64,000 bases of DNA from RH-AL1 sp964244495 (GTDB taxonomy: Bacteria; Pseudomonadota; Alphaproteobacteria; Rhizobiales; Beijerinckiaceae): positions 248,001-312,000 of the forward strand of contig CAXTIU010000002.1 in the NCBI GenBank assembly GCA_964244495.1, written 5' to 3'. Made by a program: the position numbers and the translations under genes. The notes under the pieces were generated by a model. That model was not told the DNA's origin, did not search any database, and worked only from the letters and a program-made list of their open reading frames with translations. Positions 8,501 through 18,280 of the stretch are shown here, piece by piece (positions within the stretch are counted from its first letter, which is position 1; each line of letters begins with the position of its first letter).

Positions 8501-9142
8501 TCAGCTCCTCCGAGCGGTCACGCGCCCGGCGGCGACGACCGCGCGGCGGGCCGGCGCGTACCCGGGCGTCCCGTAGGTGTCGAACAGCGCCTTGGTCACG
8601 GCATGATGCAGATCGAGGCCGCCGCGCGCGACCCGCTCGATCGGGCCATCCGCGTAGCCCAAACCAAGCCGGCAGGTTAGATCCAAGTCGTTCTGCGTCG
8701 CGAGACCCTCGTCGAGGAAGCGCAACGCCGCATTGTATTTCGGCCGCACGAGGCGATCGACGACGCGCCCGGCCTGGTCGGTGCAGACTGCGACCGTGAG
8801 CCCAGCCGCCTCGAAGACCGCCTTCGCGGCGGCGATCGCGGAGGCGGGCGTCGCATCCTGGCGCACCAGCTCGACGAGGTTCGAGGGCGCGTCACGGCCG
8901 TTGCGGTAGCGGGCGAAGCCGAGAACGTTCGATCCCTCGCCTCCCATCGCCTCGCCCGTATGCGTGCCCAGGCTCTCGTGACCGAGTTCGACCAGGATCG
9001 CGGCCTTCGACGAGTCCGCCACGAAAGGCACGCCGCAGTAGATCGTGACGTCGGCATCCCCGGGCGCCGAGGCGCCGGCGAGGAAGGCGTCACCTTCGGG
9101 GAACGACCGGCTCTCGCCGGACCTGGCGATCGTGTAGCTCAT
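8501..9142 (-). CDS. 3-hydroxyacyl-CoA dehydrogenase C-terminal domain protein
   Basis: A 213-residue protein containing a 3HCDH-type C-terminal helical domain (about residues 115-205, with GRVVDRLVRPKYNAALRFLD and a LGLGYADGPIE segment), preceded by a Rossmann-like remnant without a dinucleotide loop. This corresponds to the second half of two-domain PaaH proteins, such as the fused one at 20033-21559. It starts two bases after the stop of the NAD-binding dehydrogenase, so the pair looks like a split PaaH. It probably contributes to substrate binding or dimerisation. Last gene of the operon. Confidence 0.8.
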   Translation of the reverse strand: MSYTIARSGESRSFPEGDAFLAGASAPGDADVTIYCGVPFVADSSKAAILVELGHESLGTHTGEAMGGEGSNVLGFARYRNGRDAPSNLVELVRQDATPASAIAAAKAVFEAAGLTVAVCTDQAGRVVDRLVRPKYNAALRFLDEGLATQNDLDLTCRLGLGYADGPIERVARGGLDLHHAVTKALFDTYGTPGYAPARRAVVAAGRVTARRS

Positions 9143-9144
9143 GT

Positions 9145-10023
9145 TTAACCCCCGAACATCGCATCGCGGTCGTAGGAGAAGAAGCCGCGCCCGGACTTAC
9201 GGCCGAGCAGCCCGGCGGCGGTCATCCGGCGCAGGAGCGGCGGCGCGGCGGCTCGTGGGTCGAGCGTGATGGGGTAGAAGGCTTCACACAGCCTGAGCTG
9301 GGTATCGAGCCCGATCAGGTCGATCAGCTCGAGCGGCCCCATCTTGTAGCCGAGCGCCACTTTGATCGCCCTGTCGATGTCGGCAGATTCAGCGACGCCA
9401 GCCTCGACCGCCCGAACGGCGTCGTTGTTGAACGGCACAAGCAACGCGTTCAGGATGAAGCCGGGCTTATCCTGGGTGCGCACCGGCACTTGCCCGCAAG
9501 CTTCGGTCCAGGTCCAGGCGGCTTGGTAGGTGCGTTCCGATGTCAGGATGCCCGGCGACATCTCGATGAGCTTCATGAGCTGCGCGGGCAGGCAGAAATG
9601 CATCCCAACGATCCGGTCCGGCCGTTTCGAGCCGGACGCGATCTCCGTGATCGACAGCGTCGAGGTGTTGGAGGCGAAGATCGCCGTGTCGGAGCAAACG
9701 GCATCGAGCCGCGCCATCAGCGCCTTCTTGACGGAAAGGTCCTCGAACACGGCCTCGATGACGAGGTCGGCCTCGGCGAGCATGCCCATGTCGCTCGTGC
9801 GCTCCATGGCATCCAGGATCCGGTCGCGGTCCTCGGCGCTCATCTTGCCGCGCTCCACCGACTTGCCGAAGAACCCGGCCGTCTGCCCGGCGGCGCGCGC
9901 GAGCGACGCCTCGGCAACGTCGTAGCAGATGGTGCGGAAGCCGGCGCGCGCCGCGACGATGGCGATGCCGGCGCCCAGCGTGCCGGCGGCGCCGCAGACC
10001 GCGACCGTTCTGATGCTGCTCAT
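9145..10023 (-). CDS. 3-hydroxyacyl-CoA dehydrogenase (NAD-binding plus first 3HCDH domain)
   Basis: A 292-residue L-3-hydroxyacyl-CoA dehydrogenase of the 3-hydroxybutyryl-CoA dehydrogenase (Hbd/PaaH) type. The N-terminal loop CGAAGTLGAG replaces the usual GAGxMGxG, ASNTSTLSI matches the NTSS segment, and VGMHFCLPA corresponds to the catalytic FFNP region with His conserved. The C-terminal domain has KPGFILNALLVPFNNDA. It would perform the NAD-linked oxidation after hydration in ring or chain oxidation. The ATG overlaps the acyl-CoA dehydrogenase stop (ATGA). Confidence 0.9.
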   Translation of the reverse strand: MSSIRTVAVCGAAGTLGAGIAIVAARAGFRTICYDVAEASLARAAGQTAGFFGKSVERGKMSAEDRDRILDAMERTSDMGMLAEADLVIEAVFEDLSVKKALMARLDAVCSDTAIFASNTSTLSITEIASGSKRPDRIVGMHFCLPAQLMKLIEMSPGILTSERTYQAAWTWTEACGQVPVRTQDKPGFILNALLVPFNNDAVRAVEAGVAESADIDRAIKVALGYKMGPLELIDLIGLDTQLRLCEAFYPITLDPRAAAPPLLRRMTAAGLLGRKSGRGFFSYDRDAMFGG

Positions 10024-11186
10024 CGCGTGACGAAGCTCCGGCCGATCAGTTGGCGGTGGACCTGGTTGGTGCCTTCCCAAATCTGGGTGATCTTGGCGTC
10101 GCGCATCAGACGCTCGACGCGGTAATCGCGGCAGTAGCCATAGCCGCCGTGGAGTTGCACCGCCTCGGTGGTGAGCCGCATGGCAAGATCGGACGCCTTC
10201 ATCTTGGCGATGGAAGCCTCCATGCCGAAATCGGTCGCACCGTCGTCGATGAGACCCGCGACGTAGTCGAGCCATGACTCCGTCATGGCGAGGTCGCTCG
10301 CGAGATCGGCGATCAGGAACTGGTTTGCTTGGAAGTCGACGACGCGCTGGCCCGACTGCCGGCGCTCGTTGGCGTAGCGCACCGTGTCCTTGAAGGCGGC
10401 CCGGGCGATGCCGAGCGCGTGGGCGGCGACGCTCGGCCGCGATCGGTTGAGCGAGGTCAAGAGGATGCGCAGGCCCTCGCCCGGCTCACCGATCAGGTTG
10501 GCACGCGGCACGCGGCAACCGTTGAAAGCGATCGTTGCCGTCGAGGACGCGTGATGGCCCATCTTCTCCTCGAGGCGCATCACCTCGAAGCCGGGCGTGC
10601 CTTTCTCGAGGACGAGAACCGAGATCGCCTTCCTCGCCTCGGCGATCCCGCTCCACTTGCCGAACAGGAGCAGGCAGTCGGCGACGTCGCCGGAGGTGAT
10701 GAAGGTCTTGCCGCCCTCGACCACGATGTCGTCGCCGTCGAGCGTGAAACACGTCTTCATCCCGGTCGCGTCCGAGCCGGCGCCGGGCTCCGTGATGGCG
10801 AGAGCCCCCAGGGCCCCTTCGGCGATGCGCGGCAAGAGCCGGCTCTTCTGCTCCTCCGTCCCGAACTCGATCAGTGGCTTCATGCCGTGGAATGTCGTGG
10901 CGTAGATGATGCCGGTCGAGGCGCAGGCCTCCGAGATGACTTTCACGATCTCGAGATAGACCCGGAACGACATCGGTGCGCCGCCGTAGCGTTCGGGCAC
11001 GAAGATCGCGTTGAGGCCGAGCTCGTTGATGGCCGCGACATTGTCCCAGGGAAACTCGCCGGTGCGGTCGTAGCGTGCGGCGCGGGGCGCGATCACCTCG
11101 TCGGCGAGGCGCCGGACTTGGTCGAGGACCATGCCCTCGTCCTCGGACCACGCGCGGCCACGCTCGAGCTGCTCAAAGATCTTCAT
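10020..11186 (-). CDS. acyl-CoA dehydrogenase
   Basis: A 388-residue FAD-dependent acyl-CoA dehydrogenase of normal length. The signature ALAITEPGAGSDATGMKT lies near residues 130-150. The C-terminal segment LHGGYGYCRDYRVERLMRDA is followed by the catalytic glutamate (about residue 371) in IWEGTNQ. In the proposed alicyclic route it would dehydrogenate a ring carboxyl-CoA, the AliB step, but the family is broad and a straight or branched acyl-CoA substrate is possible. It is the sixth gene of the operon behind the sigma-54 promoter at 16.39 kb. Confidence 0.92.
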   Translation of the reverse strand: MKIFEQLERGRAWSEDEGMVLDQVRRLADEVIAPRAARYDRTGEFPWDNVAAINELGLNAIFVPERYGGAPMSFRVYLEIVKVISEACASTGIIYATTFHGMKPLIEFGTEEQKSRLLPRIAEGALGALAITEPGAGSDATGMKTCFTLDGDDIVVEGGKTFITSGDVADCLLLFGKWSGIAEARKAISVLVLEKGTPGFEVMRLEEKMGHHASSTATIAFNGCRVPRANLIGEPGEGLRILLTSLNRSRPSVAAHALGIARAAFKDTVRYANERRQSGQRVVDFQANQFLIADLASDLAMTESWLDYVAGLIDDGATDFGMEASIAKMKASDLAMRLTTEAVQLHGGYGYCRDYRVERLMRDAKITQIWEGTNQVHRQLIGRSFVTR

Positions 11187-11206
11187 GCGGACCTCGATCG
11201 ATGGAT

Positions 11207-11914
11207 TTAGTGGTGGATGGCGTGCGCGCCGTCGAGATAGATCGTCTCGCCGGTGAGGAAGCCGATGCGCTCGGAGAACAAGACGCCGACCAGCCGCGCG
11301 ACCTCGTCGGGACGGCCGGGCCGGCCGACCGGCACGCGTTGCTGGAGCCAGGCTCGGACCTTCTCCTTGGCGAGGTAATCACGGTTGAGGTCGGTCTCGA
11401 TGTAGCCGGGCGCCACGTCGAGCACGCGGATGCCGTCCTTCGCCCATTCCGCGGCGAGGCAGCGGGTGATCGCGCCGACCGCGGCCTTCGAGGCGCAGTA
11501 GGCGACGTTGCCCGGTACCGCCATCTTGTCGAAGAACGAGCCGATGTTGACCACGAGCCCGTCGCCCGCGGCCTTGAGGTGCGGGTAGGCTTCGCGGCAG
11601 GCGACGAACACCGCCGTCGTGTTCAGCCGCATCGTACGCTCGAAGGCGGCCGTATCGAGCACGGCGCTCGGCGTCGCGACGTGGGCGCCGGCGTTGTTGA
11701 CGAGCCCGGCGAGCGGTCCACGCTCCGCGACCGCCGCGATGGCCGCGCCGACGGAAGCCTCGTTCGCGACGTCGCAGGCGATGCCATAGCCGGCTGGCGC
11801 CTCGCCCGAGCGCGAGAGCGCGGCCACCGTGAAGCCGCGGCGGTCGAGCTCGACCGCGATCGCCGCGCCGATGCCGCGGCTCGCGCCGGTGACGACGACC
11901 TGCCTCCTATCCAT
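11207..11914 (-). CDS. SDR family oxidoreductase
   Basis: A 235-residue classical SDR with cofactor loop TGASRGIG (residues 9-16), NNAG (73-76), Ser126, Tyr139 and Lys143 (YCASK). It ends FLTGETIYLDGAHAIHH. Its start overlaps the enoyl-CoA hydratase stop by eight bases. In a BadH-like role it would oxidise the hydroxyl introduced by the hydratase to the ketone that the BadI-type enzyme cleaves. A separate hydroxyacyl-CoA dehydrogenase in the same operon argues for two different oxidation steps, one on the ring and one after opening. Confidence 0.88.
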   Translation of the reverse strand: MDRRQVVVTGASRGIGAAIAVELDRRGFTVAALSRSGEAPAGYGIACDVANEASVGAAIAAVAERGPLAGLVNNAGAHVATPSAVLDTAAFERTMRLNTTAVFVACREAYPHLKAAGDGLVVNIGSFFDKMAVPGNVAYCASKAAVGAITRCLAAEWAKDGIRVLDVAPGYIETDLNRDYLAKEKVRAWLQQRVPVGRPGRPDEVARLVGVLFSERIGFLTGETIYLDGAHAIHH

Positions 11915-12674
11915 CGACGAAGTCCGCCTTGCGCTTCTCGCTGAAGGCCGCCATGCCCTCGGCCGCGTCGCGGGTGCTGAAGGCGAGGGTCGAGAGGTCG
12001 GCTTCGATGCGCAAGCCCTCGTGGATGGGGATGTCGAGGGCGCGGGTCACCGCCTCTCGGGCGAAACCGAGCGCGGGGAGGCCGTGGACGGTGAACTCGC
12101 GCGCGAACGCGAACGCGGCCTCGATCGGGTCGTTCTCGACGATGCGGTTGACGAGGCCGATCCGCTCCGCCTCCTCGGCGCCGATCGTGCGGCCGGTCAG
12201 GATCAACTCGAGCGCGCGGGCCTCGCCGACGAGGCGCGGCAGGCGCTGCGTGCCGCCGTAGCCCGGGATGAGTCCGAGCTTGATCTCGGGCAGGCCCATC
12301 TTGGCGTTCGGACCGGCGAGCCGGAAGGTGCAGGCGAGCGCCAGCTCCAGCCCACCGCCGAAGGCGAAGCCGTTGATCGCCGCGATCGATGCCACCGGCA
12401 GGCGCGCCAGTTTCTCGAACACGCCCTGGCCAAGCTCGGCGCCGCGCTTCGTTTCCATCAGCGTGCGGTCGCGCAGCTCCTTGATGTCGGCGCCCGCGCA
12501 GAAGGCCCTGGAACCGGCGCCGGCGACGATGAGCGCGCGCACCGTCCAGGTCCTGGCCTCGTCGAGCGCGTCGCCGATCTGCCTCAGGACGGAGAAGGAG
12601 AGCGCGTTCAGCGCCTCCGGCCGGTTCAGGGTCAGGAGCGCGAACTCATCGCGCCGGGTCAGTTCGACGCTCAT
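11907..12674 (-). CDS. enoyl-CoA hydratase/isomerase (crotonase)
   Basis: A 255-residue crotonase. Oxyanion-hole loops are SRAFCAGADIKEL and FGFAFGGGLELALAC, and the second catalytic glutamate region is LPEIKLGLIPGYGGTQRLP, as in true hydratases. The ATG overlaps the acyl-CoA ligase stop (ATGA). The expected step is hydration of the double bond made by the adjacent acyl-CoA dehydrogenase, equivalent to BadK if the substrate is cyclohexene carboxyl-CoA. Family membership is secure; the substrate is inferred from context. Confidence 0.92.
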   Translation of the reverse strand: MSVELTRRDEFALLTLNRPEALNALSFSVLRQIGDALDEARTWTVRALIVAGAGSRAFCAGADIKELRDRTLMETKRGAELGQGVFEKLARLPVASIAAINGFAFGGGLELALACTFRLAGPNAKMGLPEIKLGLIPGYGGTQRLPRLVGEARALELILTGRTIGAEEAERIGLVNRIVENDPIEAAFAFAREFTVHGLPALGFAREAVTRALDIPIHEGLRIEADLSTLAFSTRDAAEGMAAFSEKRKADFVDG

Positions 12675-14290
12675 GCGACGGCTCCGGTCAGGGCGCGGTA
12701 TCGGATCGGAACGGGCGCGAGCAGCCCGCGACGGGTCATCTCGACGAGTTCGCGCTTGAGGATCTTGCCGCTCGGGGTGAGCGGAAAGGCGTCGACGCGC
12801 AGGAAATGCTCCGGCATGTCGAACTTCGACAGCCCGCATCCGGCGAGGTGGGTGAGAAGGTCGTCCGGCTCGACCGAGCCGAGCACGGCGATGCAGACCC
12901 GTTCGCCGAGGCGCTCGTCGGCCACGGGGTAGCAGGCGACGCGCTCCACCCGGGCGTGACGCAGCGCCAGCGCCTCGATGCGGGCGGGATAGATGTTGTG
13001 GCCGCCACGGATGATGAGGTCCTTCAGCCGTCCCTCGATACGCAGGTTACCGTCCGCGTCGATGGAGCCGAGGTCGCCGGACAGGAACCAGCCGTCGCGG
13101 TTGAAGCTGGCCTCGGTGGCGGCTTGGTTGTCGAAGTAGCCCAGCATCAGCGCGGCGCCGCGGCCGCCGATCTGCCCGACCTCGCCCGGACCCAGTGCGA
13201 GGTCGTCGTCGGCGGGATCGAAGATGCGCACCTGGTAGCCGCCGCCTCGCCCGCAGGTGTTCGTGACGGTGACCTCGTCGTCGTCGGGGTGGGTGTATCG
13301 GTGCGAGGAATTCTCCGTCATCCCGTAGATGTTCTGCGGCCGGATGCCTTGGCGCAGGAAGGCTTGGGCGACCGAGGGCGGGATCGGGGCCCCGGCCATG
13401 TAGAAGATCTCGACCCGGCCAAGCCGCGCGATGCCGCGACGGGCCTGCTCGGCCTGGATATCCATGGCGTGGGTCGGTACGCCGAGCACGTAGGTGGCGC
13501 CGGTCTCGACGATGAAGTCCAGGCGGCTCATTCCCTCCGGTGGATCGTCGAGGACGAACAAGCAGCCCGCCGAGAGCCACTGCGCCATCGCAACCCACGC
13601 GATGTGATGGGAGGTCGGAGACATGCTGTAGATGACGGTGCGCGCGTCGTGGCTCCAGTCGCGCACGAGTTCCCGCCCGTTGGCGAGCAGCGTATTGTCC
13701 GAATGCATCACGCATTTCGGCGCACCGGTCGTGCCGGAGGTGAAGGCAAGGTAGACGACCTTGTCGGGATCGGCGACGGCGGGCGATGGCGCCACGCCGG
13801 GTCTCGGGAAGGTCTGGGTCCTGTAGACCGCGCGCAGCGATGGCACCCCGACGAGCACCGCGTCGAGGTCGCCCGTCTCCCGGTCGGCGCCCCAGCCGTC
13901 CTCGGTGAGAAGGGCGCAGGCGGAGAGCCTGTTCAGGAGGTCTCCGATCTCCGCGCAGGTATGGGTGCGGTGCAGGCTCGGGTTGCAGGCGAAGCCCTCG
14001 CGCGAGCAGGCAAGCAGCAGCACCACCGCCTCGGCCCGGTTCGACGTCCAGAGCGAGACCCGGTCGCCGCCGGTGAGGCCGCGGGCGCGCAGGTCCGCCG
14101 CCACACCGTCGACCCAGGCCTTTGTTTGAGCGAAGGTCAGCCGTCGGCGCCCGTCCCGCAGGGCTGGCGCTTCGGGCCTCTCGCCGGCGTGGCGGGCGAG
14201 GAGCGCGTAGAGCGTTTCATCGCGCCATTCGCCCCGCTCGTAGTAGCGGCGCGCCCGGGCGGGGTGGTGGAGCGTCAGGAACGGCCGCAT
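12671..14290 (-). CDS. AMP-dependent acyl-CoA synthetase (acid-CoA ligase)
   Basis: A 539-residue ANL-superfamily ligase. The phosphate loop is FTSGTTGAPKCVMHSDN, the adenine motif region is IYGMTENSSH, the hinge is DGWFLSGDLG with GRLKDLIIRGGHNIYP, and the catalytic lysine lies in LTPSGKILKREL. It activates a carboxylic acid to its CoA thioester with ATP. In this operon it is the probable entry enzyme (AliA-like), and the CaiB-type transferase may offer a second activation route. It lies four bases from the ring-cleavage crotonase. Confidence 0.92.
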   Translation of the reverse strand: MRPFLTLHHPARARRYYERGEWRDETLYALLARHAGERPEAPALRDGRRRLTFAQTKAWVDGVAADLRARGLTGGDRVSLWTSNRAEAVVLLLACSREGFACNPSLHRTHTCAEIGDLLNRLSACALLTEDGWGADRETGDLDAVLVGVPSLRAVYRTQTFPRPGVAPSPAVADPDKVVYLAFTSGTTGAPKCVMHSDNTLLANGRELVRDWSHDARTVIYSMSPTSHHIAWVAMAQWLSAGCLFVLDDPPEGMSRLDFIVETGATYVLGVPTHAMDIQAEQARRGIARLGRVEIFYMAGAPIPPSVAQAFLRQGIRPQNIYGMTENSSHRYTHPDDDEVTVTNTCGRGGGYQVRIFDPADDDLALGPGEVGQIGGRGAALMLGYFDNQAATEASFNRDGWFLSGDLGSIDADGNLRIEGRLKDLIIRGGHNIYPARIEALALRHARVERVACYPVADERLGERVCIAVLGSVEPDDLLTHLAGCGLSKFDMPEHFLRVDAFPLTPSGKILKRELVEMTRRGLLAPVPIRYRALTGAVA

Positions 14291-14294
14291 CGGT

Positions 14295-15074
14295 TCAGTG
14301 CCCGAACCTGGAAGCGTCCGGCTTGCGCTTCTCGGCCATCGAGGTGGATAGCTCGTTGGCCTCGTCCGTCTTCATGTAGGCCCGTAGCAGAAGATCGTGC
14401 GCCATGCGCGACAGCCCCGAAACGCCGCCGTGGCGCGCGTTGAAGGCCGCCTTGACCGAAGCCAGCGCGAAGGCGCCGCGGTCGGCGATCTCGAGGGCGA
14501 AGTTCCGGGTCTCCTCCTCGAGGCGATCGTCCGGCACGACCTTGTTGATGAGGCCGAGCGAGAGCGCCTCGTCCGCGCTCATCTTCGGGTTACGAAACCA
14601 GATCTCCTTGGCCTTCTTCTTGCCGACCATGTCCTCGAGATACCACGTGCCGTAGCCGGCATCGAACGAGCCCATCATCGGCCCGACTTGGCGGAAGACC
14701 GCGCTCCGCTTGGCGAGCGTGCAGTCGCAGAGCATCTGCAGCACATTGCCGCCGCCGACGGCGAAGCCGTTGACCGAGGCGATCACCGGCTTCTGGCATT
14801 TCTCGATGGTCTCGTACATTTCCAACGTCGGCAGGACGCCGGCGTAGAGCAGCGTCTCCTCCATGCCGTCCTTGCGGCCGCCGATGCAGAAGAACCTGTC
14901 GCCGGCGCCGGTGAGCACGATCACGCGGGTGCGTGTCTCGCGCCTGATCTCGTTGAGGACGTCCCGGATCTCGTGGCACATGGTCGCCGTGAACATGTTG
15001 CCGTCGTCGGGCCGGTTGAGCGTGATCGTGCCGATCGGGCCGTCTTCCGCGTACAGGATCGTTTCGTAGGCCAA
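14295..15074 (-). CDS. BadI/MenB-type crotonase (probable ring-cleaving 2-ketocycloalkyl-CoA hydrolase)
   Basis: A 259-residue crotonase of the dihydroxynaphthoyl-CoA synthase / 2-ketocyclohexanecarboxyl-CoA hydrolase branch. Diagnostic features are NGFAVGGGNVL, then QVGPMMGSFDAGYGTWYLED and KKKAKEIWF, all shared with BadI and MenB. No other menaquinone genes are nearby, so hydrolytic ring opening of a cyclic beta-keto CoA ester is more likely than MenB function. The start is TTG at 15074, directly after a GGAGAGG box and 10 bases past the preceding stop; the protein then begins AYETILYAEDG, which aligns with the family N-terminus. Confidence 0.85.
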   Translation of the reverse strand: MAYETILYAEDGPIGTITLNRPDDGNMFTATMCHEIRDVLNEIRRETRTRVIVLTGAGDRFFCIGGRKDGMEETLLYAGVLPTLEMYETIEKCQKPVIASVNGFAVGGGNVLQMLCDCTLAKRSAVFRQVGPMMGSFDAGYGTWYLEDMVGKKKAKEIWFRNPKMSADEALSLGLINKVVPDDRLEEETRNFALEIADRGAFALASVKAAFNARHGGVSGLSRMAHDLLLRAYMKTDEANELSTSMAEKRKPDASRFGH

Positions 15075-15084
15075 GTCCCTCTCC

Positions 15085-16356
15085 CTAGATGACGCCGGCG
15101 GCCTCCAGGCCGCTGATCCTGTTCTCGTCGTAGCCGAGAAGGTCCTTGAGCACGACGCGCGAGTGCTCGCCGAGGCGTGGCGGCGCGGAGCGGGGCACGT
15201 TGTGGTCACCGTCGAGGTGGACGGCGGTTCCGACCTGCGGGACCGGGCTGCCGTCCTCGCGGTGGACGCGGTACACCATGCCGCGCTCGCGCATAACGGC
15301 GTCGGCCGCGATCTCGTCGATCCTGTTGATCGGACCCGCCGGAATACGGGCGGCGCGGAACGCCGACAGCCAATGCGCCCGCGGCCTCGTCAGCAGGATC
15401 GCTTGGATGCGCGCGACGATCTCGGACCGGCGCGCGCGGCGCGCGGCATTGAGGGCGAAGCCCGGCTCGTCGGCGACGTCGGGCTGGCCGACCGCCTGCC
15501 AGAAGCGGCGCCACAGGTTGTCGTTGCCGAGCCCCAGGGTGATCGGCGCGTCCGCGGTCTCGAAGGCCTGGTAGATCGCGATGACGCTGTCGGTGCCGCC
15601 GGTCCGGGTCGGCACCTCGTTCGACCCGAGGTAGGGCACGATGCGGCAGGCAAGGAAGCGGGTCATCGAATCGACCAACGCCACGTCGATCACGCGTCCC
15701 TGCCCGGTTTCACGCCGCGCGAAGAGGGCGGCCACCGTCGCGAGCGCCGCATCCTGGCCGGCGAGCATGTCGGCGGCCGGCGCGCCGACCTTCTGCGGTT
15801 CGCCGCCCCTCGTACCGGTCACGTCCATGACGCCCGAGTAGCCCTCGGCGATCAGGTCGTAGCATGTCCAGTCGGCGCGCTCGCCGGTGAGCCCGAAACC
15901 AGTGATGGAGGCGTAGACGATGTCCGGCCTGACCGCCCGGATGCTGGCGGGATCGAGGCCGAGTTTGCGCGCCACCCGCGGCGGCTGGTTGAGGAAGATC
16001 GCGTCGCTGCGCCTGACGAGGTCGTATAGGATCGCTTGGCCCTCCGGCCCGCCGTAGTCGAGGGTGAGGCTGCGCTTGTTCCGGTTGACCGACAGGAACC
16101 AGAGCGACTCGCCATCGAGAAAAGGAGGGCCCCATCCCCGCGCGTCGTCACCGACACCGGGACGCTCCACCTTCACGACCTCGGCTCCGAAATCGGCGAG
16201 CAGCATCGTCGCGAACGGGCCGGCGACCGAGGTGGTCAGGTCGAGGATACGCACGCCGCGCAGGAGATCGAACCCGGCACCGGTCTTAAGTTGCGGGAGG
16301 TCGTGAAGCGGCAGGCCGCTTGGATCGCCATGGTTCTCGGACGACATGGATGTCAT
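15085..16356 (-). CDS. CaiB/BaiF family (class III) CoA transferase
   Basis: A 423-residue class III CoA transferase. GVRILDLTTSVAGPFATMLL and DFGAEVVKVERPGVGDDARG are the family N-terminal motifs. The catalytic aspartate is in the CYDLIAEGYSGVM stretch. These enzymes move CoA between acids such as succinate and the pathway substrate. The ATG at 16356 has a GGGAGG box seven bases away. The longer frame would start inside the sigma-54 promoter and is rejected. First gene of the eight-gene operon. Confidence 0.9.
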   Translation of the reverse strand: MTSMSSENHGDPSGLPLHDLPQLKTGAGFDLLRGVRILDLTTSVAGPFATMLLADFGAEVVKVERPGVGDDARGWGPPFLDGESLWFLSVNRNKRSLTLDYGGPEGQAILYDLVRRSDAIFLNQPPRVARKLGLDPASIRAVRPDIVYASITGFGLTGERADWTCYDLIAEGYSGVMDVTGTRGGEPQKVGAPAADMLAGQDAALATVAALFARRETGQGRVIDVALVDSMTRFLACRIVPYLGSNEVPTRTGGTDSVIAIYQAFETADAPITLGLGNDNLWRRFWQAVGQPDVADEPGFALNAARRARRSEIVARIQAILLTRPRAHWLSAFRAARIPAGPINRIDEIAADAVMRERGMVYRVHREDGSPVPQVGTAVHLDGDHNVPRSAPPRLGEHSRVVLKDLLGYDENRISGLEAAGVI

Positions 16357-16381
16357 TGGTCGGCCTCCCGCGGCAACAATC

Positions 16382-16397
16382 CGCAACCGACGTGCCA
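16382..16397 (-). promoter_or_regulatory. sigma-54 (-24/-12) promoter of the ring-cleavage operon
   Basis: On the minus strand the sequence reads TGGCACG, four bases, TTGCG. The GG and GC doublets are ten bases apart, exactly as the consensus TGGCACG-N4-TTGCW requires; only the last base differs. The expected transcription start is near 16370, about 14 bases before the ATG at 16356. A sigma-54 activator gene is divergent 240 bases away. Confidence 0.85.
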
Positions 16398-16564
16398 GAA
16401 CCCTCCGCCGCTCCCGAGCGTCGTCACGCCGGCTGGGAGGCGCGCCTCACGTGTCGTCGCGGCGTGGCGGCCTCCTCCTCGTCGTGCGAGCCACTGGCGC
16501 GCGACGAGGCGTCGCGCCCCATCTCGCGACCGGGATGGCCCGCCCCGGGAACGATGTCCGCAGC

Positions 16565-16615
16565 CTGTCTTTGCCTAGTACATCTTCGATGGTAGCCTGT
16601 CCCCTGGAAAGACAG
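16565..16615. promoter_or_regulatory. candidate enhancer: inverted CTGTCTTT / AAAGACAG pair
   Basis: A perfect 8-base inverted repeat has arms at 16565-16572 and 16608-16615. A nested CTGTC (16597-16601) and GACAG (16611-16615) share the right arm. It lies 170-220 bases upstream of the sigma-54 promoter and just before the activator gene, the usual place for an enhancer-binding site that also autoregulates. Binding is inferred from position and symmetry only. Confidence 0.4.
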
Positions 16616-16637
16616 TCATCGGTCTCGGGGCGAAGCG

Positions 16638-18272
<1,635 letters not shown>

Positions 18273-18280
18273 GGCCTCGA

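Noticed and set aside
10490..10505. TGGCACG followed by ACGCG at correct doublet spacing
   Set aside because: Internal to the acyl-CoA dehydrogenase gene on the opposite strand. It lacks the TT of the -12 element and has no suitable downstream gene.
14295..15074. Annotation as MenB of menaquinone synthesis
   Set aside because: The motifs are shared by MenB and BadI, but no other men gene is present and the operon encodes acid activation and beta-oxidation-type steps.
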